This document shows positions 36,601 to 48,500 of a stretch of DNA of 64,000 nucleotides, piece by piece; position 1 is the stretch's first letter; the number at the start of each line of letters is the position of its first letter. The notes under the pieces were generated by a model. That model was not told the DNA's origin. It saw nothing but the letters and a program-made list of their open reading frames with translations, and made no database searches. The position numbers were made by a program, and so were the translations under genes. The DNA is taken from the NCBI GenBank assembly GCA_964036045.1, contig OZ038388.1, forward strand, positions 9,028,223 through 9,092,222, read 5' to 3'. This DNA is from Eutreptiella sp. 'Long Island Sound 2002'. Taxonomy: Eukaryota > Euglenozoa > Euglenophyceae > Eutreptiales > Eutreptiaceae.

Positions 36601-39600
36601 TCCTGAGCTTTTTCATAATACAAATATCAATCCATAGACAACGCTTGGTACCAATGTCCAGCCAAAGCCCTTGGACGGCACACACTGCGATCCACAATCG
36701 GTTCGGAGCATTAATATCTATCCTACGCCCATGCTTAGTACAAATGTCGATCCAAAACCCATGCATGGCACAAATGTTGTTCAGGTTCATGCAAAACCCT
36801 CTCATGGCAGAAACGTCAATTCTCCATGCTGGGCACAAATGTCAATCCAAAGCCTATTCACGGCACAAGTGTCTTGGGCCTGGCCAAAAATATCTATCAA
36901 ATATCTATCTATCAATGAGTGTCACGCAACACTGATAGGAGTCCAAAATCCACGCCTGGTATTCATATCATTTCAGTGACTATTCAGGACACAAACATCC
37001 ATCAATACTATCAAGGCATCTATGTCAATACAGAGCTGCCAAATGCTGCCAAATAAACACAGTTCACTGGGCGCCAAATTTGTGTAGTGCATGGGCTGCC
37101 AAACAAGTGTAGCACAAAGGCTGCCAAATAAATGTAGTTCACTGGGTGCCAAATTTATGCAGCACACAGGCTGTCAGACAAGCGCAGCACACGATCAACC
37201 AAATAAATGCAGTTGACTGGGTGCCAAATTTGTGCAGCACATAGGCTGCCAGACACGTGCAGCACACAGTCCACCAAATAAATGCAGTTCAGTGGGCACC
37301 AAATTTGTGCAGCACATGAGCTGCTAAACAAGTGCGGCACACAGGCTGCCAAATAAATGCAGTTCAGTGGACGCTAAATTTATGCAGTACACAGGCTGCC
37401 AGACAATTGCAGCACACAGGCTGCCAAATAAATGCAGTTCAGTGGACACTAAATTTATGCAGTACACATGCTGCCAGACAATTGCAGCACACGGGCTGCC
37501 AAATGAATGCAGTTCACTCGACGCCAAATGTATGCGGCACACAGGCTGCCAGACAAGTGTAGCACACAGGCTGCCAAATAAATGCCGTTTACTTGACGCT
37601 TAATTTGTGCTGCACACAGGCCATCAGACACGTGCAGCACATAGGCTGCCAAATAAATGCACCTCACTGCGCCAAATTTCTGCAGCACACAGGCCACCAG
37701 ACAAGTGCAGCACACAGTCTGCCAAATAAATACACTTCGCTGGGCGCCAAATTTGTGCACCACATGGGCTACCAGACAATTGCAGCACACAGACTGCAAA
37801 ATAAATGCAATTCACTAGGCGCCAAATTTGTGCAACACATGGGCTACCAGGCAAGTGTAGCACACAGTCTACCAAAGAAATGCAGTTCACTGGACACCAA
37901 ATTTGTGCAGCACATAGGCTGCCAGACACGTGCATCGCACATTCTACCAAATAAATGCAGTTCAGTGGACGCTAAATTTGTGCGCAGCACATGGGCTGCC
38001 AGACAAGTGCAGGACAGAGGCTGCCAAATAAATGCAGTTCACTAGGCGCCAAATTTATGCAGCACACGGGCTGCCAAATAGGTGCATTACATAGGCCACC
38101 AGACACGCAGCCCACAGGCTGTCAAACAAGTGCAGCACACAAGCTGCCAAATAAATGCAGTTCACTTGACGCTTAATTTGTGCCGCACACAGGCTGCCGG
38201 ACTATTCTCTGGACGCCAAATCACCTCGAAGAGAGGTTGTTAGATCAAGCGCAGGCGTGGGCGTCATATACCCCCCCTTTTTGGGGTCATTCGCGTAGCA
38301 TACCCCAAGGCACGATATTGGATGTCCAACCCCTTGTAAAATCATTATTTTGCCCAATAAGAGCATCCCCCAATGAATTTTTTGATTTTGAGGCCTCTAC
38401 CCCCTAAAACTGGATATCACTTTTTTGAGGGGGGGGGTGGGGGGTTGGGGGGGGGGTCAAAAGTTTTTGCTTAATAGGCTACAAGCAGTGGGGACGCACG
38501 GTGCTGGCAACACGGCCAGCGGTCCAATGGTAACGCAGCCGATGCCAGGTTTCTAGGCGTCGGTTGGAATCCCGGTCTGCCGAATTTTAGCGCCGCCGCC
38601 GGCGGCGGCGCTAAAGTGCCCAGACTGGGGTTCGAACTGCCGACCGCACGGGTGCCGGCCGGCTGCATTACTACTCGGCCACTGCTTGGATTCTGGAGAA
38701 GGGCTTCCCTGCTGCTTGGGGCCGCATCTGCCACTGACAAAAAACCCAAACTGTGTGTATCTGTCTGACTGCCTGCTTGCTGGCTCAGGGACCGATTGGC
38801 TGACTGTCAACCTCTTTTCGAGGTGCACTGCCGAAGGCAATAGAATTTGTGCAGCACATGGGCCGCTAGACAAGTGCAGCACACAGGCTGCCAAATAAAT
38901 GCAGTTCACTCGACGCCAAATGTATGCGGCACACAGGCTGCAGGACAATTGCAGCCCACAAGCTGCCAAATAAATGCAACGCACCGCTAACACATTCATA
39001 CCCATTCTCTCCATCTTGCCGGGCATCCTCACTTCTAGGCATCTCCCTGGCTCTAGCTGGCAGTGTCTAGGCATCATGTTGCACGTGAGGCACCCAATCC
39101 TGTGGGCAGCTGGCATGATGCCTTTGGCATCCCACATCCCGGCATCCGGCATAGTATCCTTGGCACTCGATGTCTAGGCATCCCGCTCGCTCATGGGGCA
39201 TTGGGCTGGGTGCCTTTGGCATCCCACATCCCGGCATCTGGCATAGTATCTTTGGCACTTGATGTCCAAGCATCCCGCTCGCTCATGGGGCATCGGGCTG
39301 GGTGCCTTTCGTATCCCACATCCCGGCATCTGGCATGGCACCCTTGGCACTCAATGTCCAGGCATCCCGCTCGCTCATGGGGCATCGGGCTGGGTGCCTT
39401 TGGCATCCCACATCCCGGCATGTGGTATGGTACCCTTGGCACTCGATATCCAGGCATCTTGGTCGCTTATGGCTCGCTCAAATAAATGCAGCAAACTGGC
39501 TGTCGGATGCAAACATCACACACTCACCCATTTGAATGCACCACCACTGCTGCTAAATGAGTACTAGACAATGGCAGCACCCAACCGACTGAAGCGCACG

Positions 39601-42417
39601 CGTATTTGAGCTGTCATATCAGTTCGGCACTCACACTGCCAAATCTTTGCAACACATAGGTACACAAGGGGGGCGGCCTGTTCGAATTCTAGACCCCCCC
39701 CCCCCCTCCAGACCCCCACAAAGTTTTCCAACCCGTCTTTTTCCATTTTGAGATTTTTGGGGAAAGGGTCGGCGCCAAAGGCGCCGAAATTATTTTTGGC
39801 CCTTCCTGAGGGGGTATTTTTTTTTTCACCCTATGTGTCTATACTCAAAACACTCAGAACTTTGTGGAGAATTCAAAAATGTTTGAAAAACACAGAAAAA
39901 TTTTTGACCCCCGACCTGACCTCCGGGTCTGACCTTGGCTGATGGGAGCCTGAGCTAATGGGCAAATTTTTTCTGCAATTTTTTCTACCCCATCTGTGTA
40001 TGTTCAAAATGATCAGCGCGTCATGGGGATCATTTTGAGGTATGTATGTTGGGGTACCCACCGACCCCCCTCTGGGGACCCCGGCGGCCGACCGGCCGAC
40101 CCGCCTACCCCCCCTCCCCCCCCCCCTCCAGGCCCCCAAAAGTTTTCGCACCCGGTCGGGGTCTAGAATTTGAACAGGCCGCCCCCCTTGCAGGTAACCA
40201 AAAATGTGCCTCACACTCGCTGTCAAATGAACACAACACACCTGTTGCTAAGTAAATGCAGAGGCAGCAAAATGCATGCAGCACTCTTGATGCTAGACAA
40301 ATGCGGCACATCCACTCTCCTACTGCACGCCTCATGCATGTTGCACAGAAATGCACCACATAGGCTTTCAAATGTATTAGCACTCAAGCAATTTAATTAG
40401 AGTAGCACACCCGCTGCCAAGCTGCTGCATAAGTGAAGCCCACTGGCCTCCAAGTGAGCGCAGCATAGCGGGTGCCACATGAGTGCAACACTTCAGCCGC
40501 CAAACGATTGTAGCTTACAAGCTGCTAAATAAATGCAGCACGCAGGCCGCCCAATAATGCAAGACACATGCAAATCACACATCAAATACACATATCAACA
40601 AAAAGCATCACTTTTGCTGCTAAAGGAGTTTAGCAGACATTGCCAAATAAGTGCAGCACATAGGCCGGCTAATGAGTGTAGAACCCATGCCGCCAAGAGA
40701 ATGAAGTACTAACCTTGCAAATAAATACAACACTCAACCCACTAAATGAATGCAGCACAAAGGCTGTCCAATAAGTGGACCACTCGTGCTGACAAATGAC
40801 TGCATCCTACTTATGTTCAGATATATGGGCGGCAATTGAGTTTTCCACCAGCTGCTATCTCTTTATCGTTTAGTTCATTAACCAATACTCAACCCTCATC
40901 AAATTCAACCATCATTGACGGGACCGCTTTTCCGACTTGACAAACTCCAAATTGACTCACTGCATAGCGGTTGCAGGACGTTTCTTCGTCCACATCAACC
41001 ATCTTCTCTATTCTCTGCTCTCCATTGTGTTCGGCAACACTTACTCGTTGGTGTTCTCCAACGGGGTCTCCAAATGTGGTGCGCTTGGCATGTATAGCAA
41101 AAGGCAACCTTCCTTCCTTTACCTTTTCCCTTGCCACCTTCGCAGAAGAGGGCCCGGTTAAGGATTGTGGAGGTGGGGATGGGGATGGGGATGGGGATGG
41201 GGATGGGGATGGGGAGGGGGTGGGGATGGGGATGGGGATGGGATGGGGATGGGGATGGGGATGGGGATGGGGGTGGAGATGGGGGTGGGGATGGGTATTT
41301 TCGTGGATCCGGGTTTGGGGGTGGAGACAATGGCCCCGGGATACGTAGGGCTTGTAGACCTGCCCATAGTTCCGCCGTATTGTCGTTCGTTGGGCGAAGC
41401 TCTGCGGTGCAACGGCTCCGAGATTCGTACCACGGGGGAGGCGGTATCTGCCGGCGTGCACACCCCAATGCCCCTGCCCGAAATCTTGACCCCATCCACA
41501 ACGGTGAGGACGGTCCATCAGTCTCCGCCAACCGCCAGCCTTTGGGTACCGGGACAGGGGCGCGGTGCATTGTGCAGTGTTCCAGAAGTGCGCCTGTTCT
41601 CAAATGACGCCAGAAATGCAGTTTCAATGATCTGAGCTCTGCTGCGCCCTCAGGCGTTGGAAAAATGCGGTTCCGTGCCGGGCCCTTTGTTTTGTGTAAG
41701 AACAGATGTTGGCGACGAAGGCGCCGGAACACAGATTTTGGCCCGAACAAGTTTTTTCCGCCAAAAATGCCTCCCCCACAAATGTGTAGTCAAAATGATC
41801 AGCGCGACGTGGGGATCATCTTGAGTCATATATGCCCCCCCCCCCCCCCTGCCCCCCTTTGGCACGACAGGACCCCCGCGCTGAACCCCCCCCTCCCAGC
41901 ATGGCAAACAAGGAGGGGGGACTGGGGGGTCGTTCTTCTCGCCTCTCACACACGTGCGTTCACCGGCAACTCAGAGGTCGGATACACACAGCCTTCCGCT
42001 TTCTGCGCGTGGGAAAGGATCGGGCAGCGCTCATCCTGCTGCCCTCCTCTGTGCAGTGAACGTGACGGTGGTGGAGATTGCGGGCAAGCAAGGCCGCGAT
42101 TTGTTGTCATCCACCGGCAGCGCGATCAACTTTATGGATGCAGGTGCTCTTGCCGTGGCACCGTTGGGATTTCACAGGGGGCCTCGGGTTTGTCCCCGCC
42201 CCCGCGCCTCCGTCGTTTGGAGGGCGGGTGGAGTGTGGAGCTCTGTGTCAGCTCCCCCCCCCCCCCCTCCCTCCTGCCGCCTTGTCCGTGGGTTTGGGAA
42301 GCGAGGATGGGGTTCCCCAGGTCCCTGTCCAATGCCTTCACTGGCACATCTCATACTTGTTTTGGGGCGTGTGTGGGCGTGTGTGGGCGTCTGTTTCATG
42401 CGCTGACCGTGCCCTGA

Positions 42418-42512
<95 letters not shown>

Positions 42513-45500
42513 TTGGGTGGTAACCAGACATGCCCCTCGTGTCCGGCAGGGGAAGTAAGTTTCGTTAGGAATCGGCCCGGTGCCATGTGCCACTCGGTAA
42601 TATCTGCTGCTGTCGCACCCGGGGCTGAGTAGTCCATCTGCTCACGTGTGACCTGGCGGATGCTAGTGGCAGGTCTGGTGGTAACCCTCAACGAAAGTTG
42701 TGGTTAAGGGCCTCGGCAATGGAACACAGTCTCTTCCAGGGATTTATCAAGGTCTGGGGAAGGGGGAATGTCGAACTGCCCGCAAATTCGTTGTCCTACG
42801 AACTGCGCACTCTTCACCAGACCAAAAGACGTCTGGGACTGCCCTGCAGTCCCCGGGGAGGCTTCTCCAACCGCTTTCTTACCTGGCTTTTTGCTCTCTG
42901 TTGTTTGTGGCCCTCAACGCCTGTGCATGGGTGTCCGGGCCACCACGTGGACACCCCCCACCGCCCTCATGGAACCCCCAACCCGAAGCCCCCTCCTGCA
43001 CTGGTTCGCTGTGCCGCAACCCCCCCCCCCAACGCACTACCGGCAAGTCACACATTGGTGAGCTAGCACCCATGGCATTGTGTGACATTCACGTCGCTGG
43101 TTGTGGTGAGCACCTCCCAGCCTGGGGTCTTCGTGATGACCGCATACTGGGCACTGATCAGGCCGGCAGGGGAGGACGCCATGGGCAGAAGTTGCATTCT
43201 GGATTCCCCCCCAGGCCCGCAGTAGTGCGGATGCCGCCTTGTCATAGCAGAAGGTTCAGAGAGGCCAATAGGCGCCGCCACAGGCTAACAGAGCCAACCA
43301 CCAAGGCCTTGTGTCAGCCCCCCCCCCCCCCCGCCCACATTGCAGTCCCTACCAATCCTCAGCAATCCGGAGGCAATTCTGCATGTTCCCGTTGATGCTA
43401 CCCACCTCTGGTCCTCAGCACTCATGCACACCTCTGCAACTCTCCTGTCAGTAAAGCCCCCCATCAACACTCCTTCACGGGTTTCGACCTGAATAGCCCC
43501 CGACATTTCTTCACAACACAATACACAAGGGGGGGGGTTCCGTGCTGGGGAAATTTTGTCACATCTCCAATTTTGCTGCAGTGCCATCAGACACAGAAAA
43601 CTTCGCCAAGGAGGATGCAGATAGCGGAAAGTGCCCGGAATCGTGCAGAAAGATTTCGGGCAGAAAATCACCTCGAAGAGAGGTTGTTAGACCAACCGCA
43701 GGCGCATGCGTCGTACACCCTCCCTTTTTGGGGGTCATTAGCGTAGCATACCCCAAGGCATGATATTGGTTGTCCAACCCACAAGTGGGCAAGGTGGCTA
43801 CATAACCCCTGCCGCCGGGGCAAGGGTGGCCCACAAGTGGGCAAGGTGGCTACATAACCCTTGCCGCTAGGGGGTCCTCAGCGCTTCAGAGCGGGGGGCA
43901 AAATCAAGGGTGGCCCACAAGTGGGCAAGGTGGCTACATAACCCCTGCCGCCTGGGGGTCCCCACCGCTTCAGAGCGTTGGGCAAAATCAAGGATGTGGG
44001 CAAAGTGGCTACATAACCCCTGCCGCCTGGGGGGTCCCCACCGCTTCAGAGCGGGGGGCAGAATCAAGGGTGGCCCACAAGTGGGCAAAGTGGCTGCATA
44101 ACCCCTGCCGCTAGGGGGTCCCCACCGCTTCAGAGCGGGGGGCAGAATCAGAGGTGGCCCACAAGTGGGCAAGGTGGCTACATGACCCCTGCCGCCTAGG
44201 GGGTCCCCACTGCTTCAGAGCGGGGGGCAGAATCAAGGGTGGCCCACAAGTGGGCAAGGTGGCTACATAACCCCTGTTGCGTGGGGTTCCCCACCGCTTC
44301 AGAGCGGGGGGCAAAATCAAGGGTGGCCCACAAGTGGGAAAGGTGGCTACATAACCCCTGCCGCCTAAGGGATCCCCACCGCTTCAGAGCGGGGGGCAAA
44401 ATCAAGGGTGGCCCACAAGTCGGCAAGGTGGCTACATAACCCCTACCGCCTCGGGGGTCCCCACGGCTTCAGAGCGGGGGGCAGAATCAAGGGTGGCCCA
44501 CAAGTGGGCAAGGTGGCTACATAACCCTTGCCGCCCGGGGGGTCCCCACCGCTTCAGAGCGGGGGGCAGAATCAAGGGTGGCCCACAAGTGGGCAAAGTG
44601 GCTACATAACCCTTGCTGCTAGGGGGTCCCCACCGCTTCAGAGCGTTGGGCAAAATCAGAGGTGGCCCAGAACTGGGCAAGGTGGCTACATAACCCTTGC
44701 CGCCTAAGGGGTCCCCACCGCTTCAGAGCGGGGGGCAAAATCAAGGGTGGCCCACAAGTCGGCAAGGTGGCTACATAACCCCTACCGCCTCGGGGGTCCC
44801 CACGGCTTCAGAGCGGGGGGCAGAATCAAGGGTGGCCCACAAGTGGGCAAGGTGGCTACATAACCCCTGTTGCGTGGGGGTCCCCACCGCTTCAGAGCGT
44901 GGGGCAGAATCAGAAGTGGCCACAAGTGGGAAAGGTGGCTACATAAACCCTGCCGCCTAAGGGGTCCCCACCGCTTCAGAGAGGGTGGCCAGAATCAGAA
45001 GTGGCCCACAAGTGGGCAAAGTGGCTACATAACCCCTGCTGCTAGGGGGTTCCCACCGCTTTAGAGTGTGGGGCAGAATCAGAAGTGGCCCAGAAGTGGG
45101 AAAGGTGGCTACATAACCCCTGTCCCGTGGGGGTCCCCACCGCTTCAGAGCGTGGGACAGAATCAGAAGTGGCCCACAAGTGGGCAAGGTGGCTACATAA
45201 CCCCTGCCGGCTAAGGGCTCCCCACCGCTTCAGAGCGGGGGGCAGAATCAAGGGTGGCCCACAAGTGGGCAAGGTGGCTACATAATCCCTGCCGCCTGGG
45301 GTTCCCCACCGCTTCAGAGAGGGTGGCCAGAATCAGAGGTGGCCCACAAGTGGGCAAGGTGGCTACATAACCCCTGCCGCCTCGGGGGTCCCCACTGCTT
45401 CAGAGCGTGGGGCAGAATCAAAAGTGGCCCGGAAGTGGGCAAGGTGGCTACATAACCCCTGTTGCGTGGGGTTCCCCACCGCTTCAGAGCGTGGGGCAAA

Positions 45501-48500
45501 ATCAGAAGTGGCCTAGAAGTGGGAAAGGTGGCTACATAACCCCTCCCGCCTGGGGGGTCCCCACCCTTGTAAAATCATTATTTTTCCCAATAAAACGATC
45601 CCCCCATGGATTTTTGGATGTTGAGGCCTCTATCCCCTGAAACTGGATATCACTTTTTTCGGGCGGGGGGGGGGGGGGGTCAAAAGTTTGTGCTGAGAAG
45701 GATTTGAACTGGGGTCCAGTGGAACAAGGAATGTGGACCGAGCGGCGCAGCCGGCGTTCGGCCGCACCGGAAGTCGAACTGCCGACCATTCGGCTATCGA
45801 CCGGTTGCATTACCGTTCGACCGCTGATTGATCTATTGTAGTGCTTGATCGCTCACCAGCGGCGCGATCGTGGAGCATCATAATGTTGTAGACCCCCCCC
45901 CCCTCCACACACATGGTCGCGCTGGTACAGAAGTTTCTTACTCCCCTGCCAAACAGAGGCTCTGGCCTAGGGGAGTGCTGCGCCACTAAAAAAACCCAAA
46001 CTGTGTGTTTCATGTCCAACCCCTTGTAAAATCATTATTTTGCCCAATAAAACGATCCCCCAATGGATTTTTTGATTCTGAGGCCTCTATCCCCTGAAAC
46101 TGGATATCATTTTTTTGGGGGGGGTCAAAAGCTTGTGCTCAGAAGTTTGTGCTCAGCGGGGTCTGAAGGAGGATCAGATTGGGCAGAGATGACCGGCCGG
46201 CCGGCACCGCTGGTGGTCGGCCGACCGTGTCTTCAACCGCCGACCTACACGTCTGTGGTCGGGTGCATTACCATCGAACCATTGCTTGATCTGACAGCAT
46301 CTGTTCTCCCCACTGCTTGAAGCCAAGTCTGCCACTGAAAAAACTCAGACTGTGTGTTTCTGTCTGCCTGCCTGCTTGCCCGACTGACTGCCAGCCTCTC
46401 TTCGAGGTGCAGTGCTGAAGGCAATAGAATTGCCCCCTCCCCCCCCATGTAGTCTGTTGAATGCGCCAGCGCCAATTATATCACCCTCGATAACAGATAA
46501 CACTCCACGGTCCTCATTAGCCCTCAATAGGCATGGAGATACGTAGACCAGCGCTGATACCATTTGGTGCACCACCTCTTTGTAACTTCTCAATTATGTG
46601 CCTTTGCGGGGGGGGGGGGGGGTCCTTGCACACCCATCCGTCTTGGGCTTCGGCCCTGGGGGGGGTCTCTTCATTTCCACTTGTCAGTGAATTCAATGTG
46701 TAATCGATAGTAGGATCCGGAAGCCGTCGCTTGGCGGTGGGTGTCTCGTTCTGCTGCGCTGCATCCGCTTTTGCCTGCTCAGTGGACTACCCACGGGCAT
46801 CTTTGCGTCTCACTTTTGTGACAGAAAGGTACCTATGGTCTTATAGGCCACTGACGAGCCAATTTTGTTTCTGAGCTTTGTACTGCCTGCCTCTTGTGCA
46901 CGTGTACCATAGCCCAGCGTTCCTCGGGGGGGGGTGGGGGGCAGGGGCGCAGGACATGGTTAGCACGCGGTGCGGAAATGGTGCGGCGGGCCCCAAACAG
47001 CCATTGGTCTCAAGAATGTGGGGGTTGGGCAGAGATGCGCACGCGTCCAGTGTTTGTCTGCCCCGCGGGATGCGTGGGAGTGCGACCCGCCGATGCTGGC
47101 CGTGTTGCTTTGTTCTGCGGTGCGCGCCTGTGCTCGTGGGGCTCTGTTCCTGCATCGAGAAACTGGGGCTCTTTCCCAATGAAACCGCCTGAAAGGTATG
47201 CGCTGTGCAACCCCCCGCCCAAGGGGAGTACTAGAACGGCCGTGCACCGTCCGGAGGATGGGTACCCCCCCTGGACCCCCCCCCCCCAACGGCAAGGGCA
47301 GTTGCCCTCCTCCGTGTGGACCTGACACAGAGCCATGAAAGAGGGAAAGTCTGGGGGCTCCGTTGGCACAACCGACCAAGGGAAAGGAAGGGGAAGTAGA
47401 GAGGGAAAGACAGGCCAAGGAGGGAGAGGAAGGACACAGGGCGGTGAGAGGCCGATGGGCACCACCGCCGATGGAGGGAAAGGGTCCAAGCGAAGCGGCC
47501 ACAAACTGTTGGGTCCCTGCCCCTCCCCTTTAATGACTGGGAAGTGCCGTGTCTCGTCTTCCCCTTCGGGCCCGGTGCGCGGCTTGTGCTTGGCGTCGGG
47601 GCAGAACGGCTCCGCTGCAGCATCCCCCAGGCCAGTCTGTGTGTTTTTCACAGGGGATGGAGGCGTTCTGTTGCAGGGCGTTGTAGTGGCCAAGCCCTCG
47701 AACCCGAAGGAGCTGCTGAACGTCTTTGGCAATGCCAAGAACCGCAGGGCTGTGGCCAGCACCGCCATCAACGCGACCTCCAGTCGCTCCCACTGCCTGA
47801 CGACCATCTGCGTCATCAGAGAGGTCTGTGTGCAGGGGCAGGGGGGCTGCACAAAGGCGTGCGGACAGGTCTGGCGCGTCGCAGGATATGGGCCGGGGGT
47901 TCTGGATTGGCAGGTCTTGGGGCATGAAAGTCGACGGCATATTGGCTCAGGCAGCGTGGCAATGGAGAGCGCCGTTCCGCTCTTTATGGCACGAGCTGTG
48001 GGGATTAGGGCACGGGGTGTTGGTATTAATGCACAGGGTGTTGTTGGTATTAGGGCACGGGATATTGGCGTTAGGGCACAGGGTGTGGGGATTAGGGCAC
48101 GGGGTGTGGGAATTAGGGCACGGGGTGTGGGAATTAGGGCACGGGGTGTGGGAATTAGGGCACGGGGTGTGGGAATTAGGGCACGGGGTGTGGGGATTAG
48201 GGCACGGGGTGTTCATCGACCGCGTAGCGTCGGGTCCTCGGTTTTCAGCTCCGGTTCGGCAAAGATGCAGGTTTCTGTTGGGAAACCAGTGACAGGGCCC
48301 TAACGATTGGGCGGACAACTACAGGCCACCAAACCCCCTTTCTGCCGTGCTCAGTGTTGTGTCAGGGGTTTCGGGTGCAGATTCGCCGCAGCTCGTGCCC
48401 CTGCCCCGAGAGTCACGCAGTTGCCGGCGTCCCTTCGTCAGCCGTACGCGCGCGTATTCGCGCCGACTGCAGGCGCCCTGTTGTTGTGCACCCGTCCCAC

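Larger units (their letters stand above)
38222..38825 (+). mobile_element. Composite inverted-terminus element, short copy
   Basis: Left end CACCTCGAAGAGAGGTT (38222-38238); right end AACCTCTTTTCGAGGTG (38809-38825) is its reverse complement with one mismatch. Inside are a body with AAATCATTATTTTGCCCAAT and ACTGGATATCACTTTTTT, a G run, two tRNA-like modules facing each other across a 30-bp palindrome, and a tail with AAAAACCCAAACTGTGTGT. No coding capacity. A larger relative is at 43669-46409. Confidence 0.65.
39476..42056. other. Rest of kinesin intron 7
   Basis: Holds a repeat near 39760-39915 resembling 31400-31510 (GGCGCC..., ACTATGTGTTTATACTC type), the short hairpin repeat (about 40000-40050), diverged 75-bp units (40180-40800), a (GGGGAT)n array (41166-41300) and the dispersed repeat at 41655-41835. 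No coding exon seen until 42057. Confidence 0.6.
43669..46409 (+). mobile_element. Composite inverted-terminus element, long copy with internal minisatellite
   Basis: Left end CACCTCGAAGAGAGGTT (43669-43685); right end CCTCTCTTCGAGGTG (46395-46409) is the exact reverse complement of its first 15 bases. Compared with 38222-38825, the body is split at TCCAACCC/TTGTAAAATC by an 85-bp minisatellite (43781-45562). The body-plus-tRNA-like-plus-tail unit is present twice in tandem (about 45563-46008 and 46009-46409). No coding capacity. It lies in kinesin intron 8. Confidence 0.65.

Noticed and set aside
37040-38210. Cys-rich repeat protein on the minus strand
   Set aside because: The 75-bp unit happens to be divisible by three, which keeps a frame open. 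Units are diverged and lie inside a kinesin intron.
43781-45562. CRISPR-like array
   Set aside because: The whole 85-bp unit repeats without unique spacers, no cas genes are present, and the context is eukaryotic. It is a minisatellite.
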